A stretch of 64,000 nt of DNA, from contig NZ_SELO01000013.1 of NCBI RefSeq assembly GCF_004146235.1, forward strand, positions 49,128-113,127, given 5' to 3'. Origin of the DNA: Tropicimonas sp. IMCC6043. GTDB taxonomy: Bacteria; Pseudomonadota; Alphaproteobacteria; Rhodobacterales; Rhodobacteraceae. Made by a program: the position numbers and the translations under genes. Below the pieces are notes generated by a model that saw nothing but the letters and a program-made list of their open reading frames with translations, had not been told where the DNA came from and made no database searches. Of the stretch, positions 17,523 to 26,167 are shown one piece after another (position 1 is the first letter of the stretch; every line of letters begins with the position of its first letter).

Positions 17523-18551
17523 CTATTTCGCCTTCACCACCGGCATCATGCCCTGCGGCCGCCACATCAGGATCGCCACCATCAGGCCGATATTCGAAAT
17601 CAGCGCCAGCTTCGGCTGCAGGAACGCGATGTAGTTCTGCATCAGCCCCACGAGCAGCGCGCCGATGAAACAGCCCTCGACCGAGCCCAGCCCGCCGATG
17701 ATGACGACGATGAAGATCAGCACCATGAGGTCCGCGCCCATATGGGCGGTGATGACCTCCTGGTAGAGCCCCCACATCACCCCGCCGAGCCCGGCGAGCG
17801 CCGAGCCCGCGACGAAGACGCCGACGAAGACCAGCCGCAGGCGGTAGCCCAGCGCCTCGACCATCTCGCCATTCTCAACGCCGGCGCGGACGATCAGACC
17901 GATCTTGGTCGATCGCAGGATCCAGCGCATCGCGAGGAAGAGCGCGAGGCCGAAGCCCACGGCGACGAGCCGATACTTCTCGATCGCAGCGCCGGCAAAG
18001 GTGACGGCGCCCTTGAGCGCCTCGGGCCGGGTGAAGAAGATCTCGTCCGGACCCCAGAGAACAAGGATCAGTTGCTCGACGATGATCAGCCCGCCCATGG
18101 TGACAAGGATCTGTTTCAGATGCGCGCCATAGACCGGTTCGACGATCACCTTCTCGAAGGCGAGGCCGAGCGCGGCGGTGGCCAGCGCGGCGCCGAGGAT
18201 CGCCAGCAGGACCGCCGCAAGGTTGAGCCAGAGGGATGGCGTGCCGGTCATGGAACCAAGCGCCAGCAGGATCGAGATGCCGACAAAGGCGCCGACCGAG
18301 ATGAAGGCGCCGTGGCCGAAATTGATCACGTCCATCAGGCCGAAGACCAGCGTCATGCCGGAGGCCATGATGAAGATCATCATCCCCATTGCGAGCCCCG
18401 AGACCGTGAGCGTGAGCCAGGAAGTGGGCGACGGGATCGCCACCAGCCCGAGACCGGCGAGAAGCGGCACCAGGATCAGCGGCAGGTGCGGCTCGAGCCG
18501 CTGCCAAATTCCGGTCCGCGCCATGGTGGGGGTATGGTCGGGAGCGCTCAT
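17523..18551 (-). CDS. livH: Branched-chain amino-acid-type ABC transporter permease LivH
   Basis: A 342-aa membrane protein, longer at the N-terminus than most LivH proteins because a charged leader of ~30 residues precedes the first helix. Typical family segments are GLMDVINFGHGAFISVGAF and the conserved GGLGSVEGCFIGALLVG loop. The start ATG overlaps the livF stop by four bases (ATGA), so translation is coupled. It should pair with LivM to form the membrane channel for the periplasmic binding protein encoded at 20116-21288. Confidence 0.93.
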   Translation of the reverse strand: MSAPDHTPTMARTGIWQRLEPHLPLILVPLLAGLGLVAIPSPTSWLTLTVSGLAMGMMIFIMASGMTLVFGLMDVINFGHGAFISVGAFVGISILLALGSMTGTPSLWLNLAAVLLAILGAALATAALGLAFEKVIVEPVYGAHLKQILVTMGGLIIVEQLILVLWGPDEIFFTRPEALKGAVTFAGAAIEKYRLVAVGFGLALFLAMRWILRSTKIGLIVRAGVENGEMVEALGYRLRLVFVGVFVAGSALAGLGGVMWGLYQEVITAHMGADLMVLIFIVVIIGGLGSVEGCFIGALLVGLMQNYIAFLQPKLALISNIGLMVAILMWRPQGMMPVVKAK

Positions 18552-19270
18552 GCATTCTCCATGTTGAGGCCCATCAGGCGTTCCTGGAGCGCCGCGTCTT
18601 CGGCCAGCTCCCGCATTTCGCCGGCCCAGATCGTGCGGCCGTCATCCATCACGGCGCAGGTATCTCCCAGAAGTTTCGCCACCCCGAAATTCTGCTCCAC
18701 CATGAGGATCGAGGCGCCTTGCGCCTTCAGGTCGCGCAGCGCGCCGGCCATGGTCGCGACGATGGCCGGCGCGAGCCCCTTGGTCGGTTCGTCGATCAGG
18801 TAGAGCCGGCGCTCCTCGGCCATGGCGCGCGCGATCGAGAGCATCTGTTTCTGCCCGCCCGAAAGATTGCCCGCCGGCTGTTTCCAGAAGGTCCGGATCG
18901 GCGGAAAGGCGGCAAAGATCCAGTCGAGCCGCGCGGGGTCGAGCGGGCCGGAGGCGGCGGCGAGCACCATGTTCTCTTCCACCGTCAGGTCGGAGAAGAT
19001 GCCCATATCCTCCGGCACGAAGCCGATGCCGGTGCGCGCGATGGCGGGCGTGGAGAGCACGGCGATGTCCTGGCCGTCGAAGAGGACGCGGCCCGCATGT
19101 GCCCGCCAGAGCCCCATGATGGTGCGCAGGGTCGTCGTCTTGCCGACGCCGTTGCGCCCCAGGAGCATGGTCACGCCGCCTGCCGACACCGCGAGATCCA
19201 CGCCCTGGAGGATGTGATACTGGGCGATGTTGGTGCACACGCCCTCGAGTTTCAGGATCGGCTCAGACAT
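18548..19270 (-). CDS. livF: ABC transporter ATP-binding protein LivF
   Basis: About 240 aa from the ATG at 19270, which gives the normal LivF N-terminus (MSEPILKLEGV) and overlaps the end of livG by eight bases. Visible motifs are Walker A LLGRNGVGKTTT, signature LSGGQKQML, Walker B RLYLIDEPTKGLAP and the switch His region. LivF proteins have the shorter ATPase fold without the extra C-terminal segment found in LivG. It works as a LivF-LivG heterodimer on the cytoplasmic side. Confidence 0.94.
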   Translation of the reverse strand: MSEPILKLEGVCTNIAQYHILQGVDLAVSAGGVTMLLGRNGVGKTTTLRTIMGLWRAHAGRVLFDGQDIAVLSTPAIARTGIGFVPEDMGIFSDLTVEENMVLAAASGPLDPARLDWIFAAFPPIRTFWKQPAGNLSGGQKQMLSIARAMAEERRLYLIDEPTKGLAPAIVATMAGALRDLKAQGASILMVEQNFGVAKLLGDTCAVMDDGRTIWAGEMRELAEDAALQERLMGLNMENA

Positions 19271-20027
19271 CTTCCAGCGCCTTGCCCATATAGGCCTCCT
19301 GCACGACATCCGAGGCCATGACCTCGGCCGGCGGACCGTCCGCGGCCAGCGTGCCGTTGTGCAGCACGATGATCCGGTCGGCCAGCGTGCGGATCACGTC
19401 CATCTTGTGTTCGACCAGCAGGATGGTTCGCGTGACGTCGTCCTTTAGCCCGGCGATCAGGTCGAGCACCACCGGCGCCTCGTCCACCGACATGCCCGCG
19501 GTGGGCTCGTCGAACATGTAGACCTTCGGGTCGAGCGCGATCAGCATCGCGACCTCGAGCTTGCGCTGGTTGCCGTGGGAGAGCTCCGAGACCGGCTGGC
19601 CCGAGAGATCCCAGAGGCGCACGCGCGCGAGGATCTCCTGTGCCGCCTCGCTGATCTCGGCATGGCTCATCGCCATTGAGAAGAGGTCGAAGCCGCGGTG
19701 GCAGCGCGCCTGGATCACCAGCCGGACGTTCTCGAAGACGCTGAGGCCGGGAAAGAGGTTGGTCAGCTGGAAAGCCCGGCCGATGCCGCGCCGCGTGCGC
19801 TCGGCGACGGGCAGACGGGTGACCTCCCGCCCTTTGAGCAGAACCTTGCCCGCGCTGGCGGGGACCTGCCCCGAGATCAGGTTGAAATAGGTGGTCTTGC
19901 CCGCGCCGTTGGGTCCGACGATCGCAGTCAACTCGCCGGCGCGAAAATCGCAGGTGACGTGATCCACCGCAACGTGGCCGCCGAAACGGACGGCCAGGTC
20001 GCGGGTCTGAAGAAGCGATGCGGTCAT
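19263..20027 (-). CDS. livG: ABC transporter ATP-binding protein LivG
   Basis: A 254-aa ATPase with Walker A IVGPNGAGKTTY, signature LSHGNQRKLE and Walker B KVYMFDEPTAGMS, all typical of LivG. The family-specific RTRRGIGRAFQ and NVRLVIQAR region is present after the Q loop. It follows the binding-protein gene after an 88-bp gap containing a strong hairpin, and its end overlaps livF. The distinctive MGKALEDV C-terminus matches the LivG tail that lies near the permease loops. Confidence 0.94.
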   Translation of the reverse strand: MTASLLQTRDLAVRFGGHVAVDHVTCDFRAGELTAIVGPNGAGKTTYFNLISGQVPASAGKVLLKGREVTRLPVAERTRRGIGRAFQLTNLFPGLSVFENVRLVIQARCHRGFDLFSMAMSHAEISEAAQEILARVRLWDLSGQPVSELSHGNQRKLEVAMLIALDPKVYMFDEPTAGMSVDEAPVVLDLIAGLKDDVTRTILLVEHKMDVIRTLADRIIVLHNGTLAADGPPAEVMASDVVQEAYMGKALEDV

Positions 20028-20058
20028 CGGTGCGTCCGGATGGTTCCGGGAAATCGGG

Positions 20059-20086
20059 GCCCGCCCGGTGCTGCCACCGGGCGGGC
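20059..20086 (-). terminator. Strong hairpin between binding-protein gene and livG
   Basis: An 11-bp perfect stem, GCCCGCCCGGT with ACCGGGCGGGC, closes over a 6-nt loop. It sits just downstream of the substrate-binding-protein gene. Such intercistronic stems commonly cause partial termination or protect the upstream message, giving more binding protein than transporter. That role is inferred here. Confidence 0.6.
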
Positions 20087-20115
20087 GCGTCGCGTCGGGC
20101 GCCGGATCCGGCGGA

Positions 20116-21288
20116 TCAGTTGCGGATCGGGATATCCATGTCCTCGATCGTCAACTCCCGCACCAGTTCGGGCACACCGTAATCGACACCGTCCTTCACG
20201 ACCGTCTTGAAGTGATACATCGACTGCAGCGCCTGGTGGTCCTCCGGCCGGAACACCATCCGGCCTTTCGGCGTCTCCCATTCCATGCCTTCCATCGCCG
20301 CGATGAGATCCTCGGTGTCGAACGAGCCGGCTTTCTTCAGCGCCTCGACGACGGCGATCCCCGCCGCCATGCCGCCGGCAGTGAAGAAATCGGGCGGCGC
20401 GTCGAAGCGCGCCATGTGCTCCTTCACCAGCCAGTCGTTCACCTCGTTCTGCGGGATTTCGTAGTAGTAATAGGTCGCGCCCTCCATGCCCGGCAGTTCC
20501 TTGTAGGCGGTGAGTGCGGCAAGGATGTTGCCGCCGGTGGAGATCTCGATGCCGTACCGACCCGGATCCATCGCGTTGATCTTGCCCATCGGGTTGCCGC
20601 CGCCGGCCCAGATGATCCAGAGTTTCTTCTCGCCCTCGATATCCTTCAGAGCGGTGAAGATCCGCTCGGCGGCCGCGGTGAAATCGGTCGTGTCGGTGGG
20701 CACGTATTCCTCATGGGCGAGCGTCGCGCCGGTCGCCTCGAGCGCCTCCCTGAAGGCGGCCACCCCGTCGCGCCCGAAGGCGTAATCCTGCGCCAACGTG
20801 GCCACGGTCACGCCCTCGCCGCCGATCGCCACGGCGTTCGAGATCGCGTCCTGGCTGGAGTTGCGCCCGGTGCGGAAGACATAGCGGTTCCAGTTCTCGC
20901 CTGTGATCGAATCCGCCACTGCCGGCTCAACGATCAGGATCTTCTCGTATTCCTCGGCCACAGGCAGCATCGCCAGCGCCACGCCGGAGCTGACCGGCCC
21001 GACCGCCAGCGCGACATCGTCGTCGCCATAGGCTTCCTCGAGCAGCGCCTTGCCGATATCGGGCTTGAGCTGGGTGTCTTTCTCGATGATGACGATCTTC
21101 TCGCCATTCACTTCCCAGGTTCCGCCGGTCGCATATTCGATCCCCATTTCAAGGCCGACATGGCTCTGCTTGGCATAGGCCTCGAAGGGTCCGGTCTTGC
21201 CGTAGACATGGGCAATCGTGATCTCGGCCTGTGCGGGACAAGCTATGGCAAGTGCCGCGGCGATGCCGGCGGCCAGAAATGTCTTCAT
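20116..21288 (-). CDS. Periplasmic substrate-binding protein of the liv importer
   Basis: A 390-aa secreted protein with a clear signal peptide (about residues 1-21, cleaved after ACPAQA). The rest is a Leu/Ile/Val-type periplasmic binding protein of the type 1 fold (Peripla_BP_6), with GPVSSGVALAMLPVAEEY and YVFRTGRNSSQDAISNA as recognisable segments. GGGGAGG precedes the ATG at a good distance. Family members bind amino acids, amides or aromatic acids. The ligand cannot be read from sequence, so the operon should not be assumed to be specific for leucine. Confidence 0.92.
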   Translation of the reverse strand: MKTFLAAGIAAALAIACPAQAEITIAHVYGKTGPFEAYAKQSHVGLEMGIEYATGGTWEVNGEKIVIIEKDTQLKPDIGKALLEEAYGDDDVALAVGPVSSGVALAMLPVAEEYEKILIVEPAVADSITGENWNRYVFRTGRNSSQDAISNAVAIGGEGVTVATLAQDYAFGRDGVAAFREALEATGATLAHEEYVPTDTTDFTAAAERIFTALKDIEGEKKLWIIWAGGGNPMGKINAMDPGRYGIEISTGGNILAALTAYKELPGMEGATYYYYEIPQNEVNDWLVKEHMARFDAPPDFFTAGGMAAGIAVVEALKKAGSFDTEDLIAAMEGMEWETPKGRMVFRPEDHQALQSMYHFKTVVKDGVDYGVPELVRELTIEDMDIPIRN

Positions 21289-21591
21289 GGATGTCCTCCC
21301 CTTGCATCCCGAGGATGCGATCTGTGTCCGGTGCGTGTCGCGCGGTGCGTCCGCGGGCGCGGCGCGGAACCGCCCTACGGCATCCCCAGTTCAGACAGAT
21401 CGCGGCAGGATTGCAATTGCCGAGCGTGAAATAATCGCTCCGCGCGCCGGATTGACGGGTTTTTCTCCGCATTTCTGCGCAAGTAGCGCACCCTCTGCCC
21501 GCGACGAGGCTACCGATGCCGCGCGCGGCAATGGTAGACTGGTCGCGAGGAGGGGCTGCAGGGATCCCTGCGGCTTCAAGGGACGGATCAC
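21289..21591. other. Divergent control region between the liv importer and the GH13 gene
   Basis: This 303-bp stretch holds no convincing gene. It must contain promoters for the importer operon (minus) and the GH13 gene (plus). TTGACGGGTTTTTCTCC near 21453 is the best -35-like element on the plus strand. A perfect 14-bp palindrome, GCAGGGATCCCTGC, lies at 21558-21571, shortly upstream of the GH13 ribosome site. Confidence 0.4.
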
Positions 21592-24156
21592 ATGGCTCAG
21601 GTCACATTCTGGTATCACACCGGGCTGACGCAACGCTGCCTCGGGGAGACCAGCGTCTTTCACGGGCGCAGTCCGCTTCTCGCAGGAAGCTGGGACGAAG
21701 CCGGGCGCCCCTCGCGCGACTGGACGCGCAGTCCGATGCGGCAGGTCGAGGACGAGAGCGGCTGCGTCGCCTTCACCGCCACGGTCGAACTCGACGCCGC
21801 GCCCGGCCAGCGCCTCGACTGGGGAGTCGGGCTCCAGGGGCCGCACGGCGGCGAGGTCTGGGCCATTCCGACCGAGATCGGCCGGAGCGACAGCAGCGCG
21901 AGATTCTGCAGTTTCGACGTCGGCGACGGCGCTCAGGAGGTCCGCTACCGGCTGACGCATCTCCGCTGGCTCGGCGCCAACCGCGTCCGGCGCGCTGGCG
22001 GCGCCGATGGTCTGCGCTTCGTGGTCTGGGCGCCCAATGCACAGGCCGTCGAACTGGTCTTCGGCGCGACCTGGGACGGAACGGATCCCGGGCGACACCC
22101 GGCCGATCGCGCCCTGCCGCCCGACCACATCCGCGGCGGCTATATCGCCGATGACGGGTCCGGCCGTCGCAGCGACCTGCCGGCGATCCCGCTCACCCGC
22201 TGTCCGGACGGGACCTGGGTGAGCGACCCACGGGACCCGGGCCTGCCCGAGGGCGGCGTCTATCGGCAACACTTGCCCTACATGTACCGGATCACGCGCG
22301 AAGACGGGTCGGTTCGCTACCGGAGCGACATCTACTCGCGCCTCCAGATCGGCCGGGGCGCGATGAATCCGCGGGGCGCGGCCTTCGACGGACCGGTCTC
22401 CGATCTCAGCGGCTCGGTGAGTTGCTCGGTGACCGTCGATCCCGACCGCGTCACCGCCTATCTCCGGGAGTCCCCGCCCTATCTCGAGGGGGCCGAGCCG
22501 GTCTGGCCGGAGCGCCATTTCATCGACGCCACGGAGTTCTGGCGGGATGAGTTCACCGAAGGCAGGCGGCCGCCGAACCGGATCGAGGACCTGATCATCT
22601 ACGAACTGCATGTCGGCGCGCTCGGGTTCGGCCGCCCCGGCCCGGGCACGCTCGAGGATGCCATCGGCCTTCTCGACCACATCGCCGCCGCGGGTTTCAA
22701 CGCGGTGGAACTGCTCCCGCTGGCGGAATTCGCCGGCAGCGGCGAGAACTGGGGTTATGCGCCGTCACATCCTTTCGCGATCGAGTCGAGCGCCGGCGGG
22801 CGCGATCATTGCAAGTTCTTCGTCCGGGAATGCCACCGGCGCGGGCTCGCGGTCCTTCTCGACGTTGTCTTCAACCATTTCGCGCATGACGCGGAACGGT
22901 CCACCTCCGCATATGACTCGCCCTATCCCCAGAACGACTTCTACTACTGGTACGAAGGGCACCCCTCGCAGTACCGGGAGCGCGACGGCGGCTATCTCGA
23001 CAATCTCTCGACTGCCTATGCGCCACGGTTTTCCGAGGAAATGGTCCGAAAGATGTTCATCAGCAGCGCGATCGCCCTGCTGACGGAATTCCATGTCGAC
23101 GGGTTCCGGGTCGACCAGACGACGTCAATCCACAGCTACAACCGGCTGCATGCCGACGGCCGGCCCGTCCCGGCCGCCAATGCATTCGGCGGCAAGTTCC
23201 TGCGCGAATTCGGCCGCAGCCTGCGCATGGTTCGCCCGGACGTGTTGCTCATCGCCGAGGACCATTCCGGGTGGGAGGAGATCACCCGGCCCGTCGAGGC
23301 CGGCGGCATCGGGTTCGACGCGCGGTGGTTTTCCGACTTCTATCACAATCTGGCCGGGGACACCGGGCGCGCCGGCAGGTCTGCGAACCTGCTGCGCCAG
23401 GCAGCCGTCTCGATGGGCCGCGGCGGCCTCGCGATGGACCTCTTCGCGAGCGTCCTTGCGGCCACGGCCGACCGCAGGGTCGTCTATCCGGAATCGCATG
23501 ACGAGGCCGGAAACAGCAGCGGCGCCTTCGAAGACCGGCACATGACGGATGCGGGCAAGGAATTCACCTCGCACCGGTCTCTCGTGGTCGCGGCCAACGC
23601 GGCGCCGCTCATCGGGGCAACGCGCGCCTATGCCGAGGCGCGTGTGCGCTTCGCCTGGGGCATGACCGCACTCTCTGCGGGAACCCCGATGACCCTATTC
23701 GGAGAGGAGGTCGGCGCGGTCAAGCGCTTCAAATACAACGCAGTTCTGGATCACAAGGAGGATCTTCTCGGCCTCGCGCAGCGAGACGGTGCGGGGCTCT
23801 ATGCCTTTTTCCGGGAGGTCAACGCACTGCGTGCGGCGCGGCCGGCCCTTCGGAAACGGCAGATCGAGATCCTCTATACGCACAATGCGAACCGGGTCAT
23901 CGCCTTCTCCCGGTGGGACGAGGCAGAAACCTATCTCGTCGTCGGTAGCCTGAACGATCGGCCGTTCCCTCACGGCTATGTTCTGGTTCATCCCCGGATC
24001 GGGACACGGCCCTGGACCGAGGTCTTCTCCAGCGACGATCCGGGCTATGGCGGCGACGGGATCTGCAATCCCGGTCCGATCGACAGCACCTCGGGGGCCA
24101 TCGACATTCGGCTCCCGCATGCCGGTTTCGTGGTGCTGAGATCCCATACAGCGTGA
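21592..24156 (+). CDS. GH13 alpha-amylase-family enzyme, branching-enzyme type
   Basis: An 854-aa cytosolic enzyme. The N-terminal ~310 residues hold carbohydrate-binding-like and CBM48-like beta domains (FVVWAPNAQAVELVF). The catalytic barrel starts near residue 320 with IYELHVGALG. The four GH13 regions are visible: DVVFNH, GFRVDQTTS (nucleophile Asp), LLIAEDHS (acid/base Glu) and ESHDE (third Asp). The layout fits a 1,4-alpha-glucan branching enzyme or maltooligosyl-trehalose trehalohydrolase-like protein. The unusual IAEDHS and YPESHDEAGN regions differ from classical GlgB (IAEES, LSHDEV), so the exact reaction is uncertain. AAGGGA precedes the ATG. No other glycogen gene is adjacent. Confidence 0.85.
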   Translation: MAQVTFWYHTGLTQRCLGETSVFHGRSPLLAGSWDEAGRPSRDWTRSPMRQVEDESGCVAFTATVELDAAPGQRLDWGVGLQGPHGGEVWAIPTEIGRSDSSARFCSFDVGDGAQEVRYRLTHLRWLGANRVRRAGGADGLRFVVWAPNAQAVELVFGATWDGTDPGRHPADRALPPDHIRGGYIADDGSGRRSDLPAIPLTRCPDGTWVSDPRDPGLPEGGVYRQHLPYMYRITREDGSVRYRSDIYSRLQIGRGAMNPRGAAFDGPVSDLSGSVSCSVTVDPDRVTAYLRESPPYLEGAEPVWPERHFIDATEFWRDEFTEGRRPPNRIEDLIIYELHVGALGFGRPGPGTLEDAIGLLDHIAAAGFNAVELLPLAEFAGSGENWGYAPSHPFAIESSAGGRDHCKFFVRECHRRGLAVLLDVVFNHFAHDAERSTSAYDSPYPQNDFYYWYEGHPSQYRERDGGYLDNLSTAYAPRFSEEMVRKMFISSAIALLTEFHVDGFRVDQTTSIHSYNRLHADGRPVPAANAFGGKFLREFGRSLRMVRPDVLLIAEDHSGWEEITRPVEAGGIGFDARWFSDFYHNLAGDTGRAGRSANLLRQAAVSMGRGGLAMDLFASVLAATADRRVVYPESHDEAGNSSGAFEDRHMTDAGKEFTSHRSLVVAANAAPLIGATRAYAEARVRFAWGMTALSAGTPMTLFGEEVGAVKRFKYNAVLDHKEDLLGLAQRDGAGLYAFFREVNALRAARPALRKRQIEILYTHNANRVIAFSRWDEAETYLVVGSLNDRPFPHGYVLVHPRIGTRPWTEVFSSDDPGYGGDGICNPGPIDSTSGAIDIRLPHAGFVVLRSHTA

Positions 24157-24520
24157 CCGCGGGGCGCGCCTTGGGCCACCGGCCGTGAGCGCGAGACTGC
24201 CCCGGAAGTTGCCCAGTCAGTTCGGGCCGCCGCGGCCGACGCGCGGACGATCAAGGCGCCAAGGCGGACCCCTGCAAAGTGCCAATTCAGGCACTGAGAT
24301 TCTCTGCATCCGCCCGACAGCTATCAATGCGGCGGCGAATACAGGCGCAGGCTGGGTCGCCACTCCGATCCGAACGCGGCGACTTCAGTCCGGTGTCCTC
24401 GCCGCGCACCCTTCCCGGGCAGCAGGCCCTTTGCGGCCGACTGGACCGGGGCGATGGCATGAAGCTGCGCATCGCGGGACATTGCGGAGACTTGGCAGGA
24501 CGCTACCAGACGCCTGTGCC
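24157..24520. other. Non-coding gap between GH13 and DUF1217 genes
   Basis: No gene is supported in these 364 bases. The two flanking genes converge here. A perfect hairpin AGTGCC-AATTCA-GGCACT lies at 24278-24295, but no T run follows. The rest has mixed composition and no recognisable repeat, tRNA or transposase remnant. Confidence 0.5.
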
Positions 24521-25309
24521 CTAGCGGCCGCTCACAAGGATCAGGGCCGCACTGGCCGGCGACATGGACTGAACTCCTTGCTTGAGTTCGGACTGGAGGA
24601 GGAAGGTCTGAACCAGTTTGTCGGTCTTCCCGTCCTCCGCGAATTGCGCGATGTCGCCGGAACCAAATTTCCGCTCCAGCTTTTCCTGAAATATCGTGAG
24701 CTGCTCGTCGATATCCAGCGCGGCAAGGGAAGAGGGCAATCCCAGCGCGGTTTCAAAGACGGCGCGCAGCGGAGGCGATCCCATGATCGTGTACCACTTC
24801 GCGTTGCCTCCCATTTCTTCCTTCGCAAGCTCCGCAAGTTCACGCTGCGCGTTCAGGGCAAGGCGGAAATCGTCATTCTGCTCCCCCACATCGATCTCGA
24901 ACCTGTTCAATTCATAAGCCTTGGAGATCTCCTCCGCGAACCCGGCAAGGCCAGTGCGGCGCGCCTCCCCAGCGCCAAAGCCAAACGCCTCCGAAAGGGC
25001 GTGATAGGATTTGTCGGATAGCTTGTTCGCGAGCGAGTCCGGGTTCGACACGCCTTCTTCGAGGACCTTCCGGATGAAATAGGTGTTTCTGACGTCCTCC
25101 CCGAGGCCGAAGGCTCCCAGGGCCACGCGCAGAAGCCGCCTGTCCTTCATCAGGTCATCGACCGTTCTGACTTCTCCTATCTTCTCGGCGAAATACTCGG
25201 TGTCCGAGGTCAGACCCTCCTTGTGGGTCGCCTGTTGCGTTTCGAGCGTTCGGCTCAGAAACATCCACCCCGCATAGCCGCCCAGGGGAAGAACCGGCTG
25301 AAAGCTCAC
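24521..25309 (-). CDS. DUF1217 flagellar protein
   Basis: A 262-aa protein starting with GTG at 25309. The start is chosen because the family begins with a [SYF]-x-PV-x-P-x-GY-x-GW-x-FL-x-RT pattern, which this start supplies (SFQPVLPLGGYAGWMFLSRT), and because GTGA overlaps the flbT stop. The remaining sequence is mostly helical (TYFIRKVLEEG, LSEAFGFGAGE, ALDIDEQLTIF). DUF1217 proteins are found in alphaproteobacterial flagellar clusters, and their precise role is not settled. It is the last gene of the flagellin-flaF-flbT unit. Confidence 0.85.
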   Translation of the reverse strand: MSFQPVLPLGGYAGWMFLSRTLETQQATHKEGLTSDTEYFAEKIGEVRTVDDLMKDRRLLRVALGAFGLGEDVRNTYFIRKVLEEGVSNPDSLANKLSDKSYHALSEAFGFGAGEARRTGLAGFAEEISKAYELNRFEIDVGEQNDDFRLALNAQRELAELAKEEMGGNAKWYTIMGSPPLRAVFETALGLPSSLAALDIDEQLTIFQEKLERKFGSGDIAQFAEDGKTDKLVQTFLLQSELKQGVQSMSPASAALILVSGR

Positions 25310-25710
25310 CTCCGGGCCGCCGCGAACAGGCGTTCTTCCCGCGGCAGCAGACCGCGCAGGGCCTTCAGCGCCTGGTAGTGCTGTCCTTCGATGATCGCGC
25401 TGGTCGCAAGGCCAAGTCGCTTCTGGCTGTCTGGATCGGTCAGAACCTGGCTGAGCTGTTCGATTCCGCGAAGCAACTGCAACTGTGCCTCCTCGGGATC
25501 GGCATCTCCCGAAAGCACGAGCTGCGTGATATAGCACACGCGTCGCACCGGCGTATTCGCGTCTTCGGGATGGATGGCATCGCGAAGTCGCAGGATATGC
25601 GCCTTTGGCGTCACGATGCTCAAACGGCTGCGAAGTTCGCCGTTTTCGATGACGGCGCCGTTGATGAGCACGCGCTCTTTCGGACCGAGTTTCAGAACGA
25701 GCCCGCTCAT
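25306..25710 (-). CDS. flbT: Flagellin-synthesis repressor FlbT
   Basis: A 134-aa protein of normal FlbT length. Recognisable family segments are GLVLKLGPKERVLINGAV at the start, RRVCYITQLVLSGD in the middle and HYQALKALRGLLPRE near the end. In Caulobacter FlbT binds the flagellin mRNA leader and promotes its decay until the hook is complete (established knowledge). Its ATG overlaps the flaF stop by four bases and its own stop overlaps the next GTG, so flaF, flbT and the DUF1217 gene are translationally coupled. Confidence 0.94.
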   Translation of the reverse strand: MSGLVLKLGPKERVLINGAVIENGELRSRLSIVTPKAHILRLRDAIHPEDANTPVRRVCYITQLVLSGDADPEEAQLQLLRGIEQLSQVLTDPDSQKRLGLATSAIIEGQHYQALKALRGLLPREERLFAAARR

Positions 25711-26087
25711 TCCTGGCCGCCTCCGCCAGCCAGACCGCGCATGACGGCCATGTTGATATCGACCAGTGGCTCGGCAGAGGCCTTGCGTTGCAGGACCTTG
25801 CTGCTGTGCTGGCCAACGAATTCGCCGAGATAGAAGAGTTGGGCGCGCAGTGACTGAGGCAGGGCGTTGCCCGTGTCGGCGACATCGACTGCGAGGATTC
25901 GCCAGAGGCGTCGGTTATCGTGCAATGCGCTGACCAGGGCATTGAAACTGCCGGGGTCGCTGTTTCGGGACGCGTCCCGAATCCGTTGGGTGATGCGCGC
26001 GAAGATTGCGTATTCGGTGTTGCGCGGGGTTCTGACAGGGGCTGCATTTGCCCCATAGGCCCTTTTGGCCATATCGACGGCGTTCAC
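25707..26087 (-). CDS. flaF: Flagellin activator FlaF
   Basis: A 126-aa protein starting with GTG at 26087 behind AAGGAAACTCC. FlaF family signs are the N-terminal MAKRAYG segment, EYAIFARITQRI, and LWRILAVDVADTGNALP with LRAQLFYLGEFV. In alphaproteobacteria FlaF is needed for flagellin production and opposes FlbT. It lies 80 bp downstream of the flagellin gene, after a hairpin, which fits a system where flagellin and its post-transcriptional regulators are in one transcript but at different levels. Confidence 0.94.
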   Translation of the reverse strand: MNAVDMAKRAYGANAAPVRTPRNTEYAIFARITQRIRDASRNSDPGSFNALVSALHDNRRLWRILAVDVADTGNALPQSLRAQLFYLGEFVGQHSSKVLQRKASAEPLVDINMAVMRGLAGGGGQE

Positions 26088-26136
26088 GGAGTTTCCTTCC
26101 GTTCAAGGTTCGGGATGTGCCGATACAGGGTGCCGA

Positions 26137-26154
26137 GGCGCGCCGTGACGCGCC
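26137..26154 (-). terminator. Hairpin between flagellin and flaF
   Basis: GGCGCG (26137-26142) pairs with CGCGCC (26149-26154) over a 6-nt loop, shortly beyond the flagellin stop. It is likely an attenuator that makes flagellin message more abundant than the flaF-flbT message. There is no T tract, so readthrough is expected. Confidence 0.45.
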
Positions 26155-26167
26155 CCGGCGGGGTGTC

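Noticed and set aside
16368..18803. Plus-strand open frame of 811 codons opposite the liv genes
   Set aside because: Composition is extreme (His, Asp, Arg, Gln), no domain appears, and the opposite strand encodes well-known permeases. It is an antisense artefact.
24157..24520. Gene remnant between GH13 and DUF1217 genes
   Set aside because: Short frames in both directions show no motif, and nothing beyond one small hairpin stands out.
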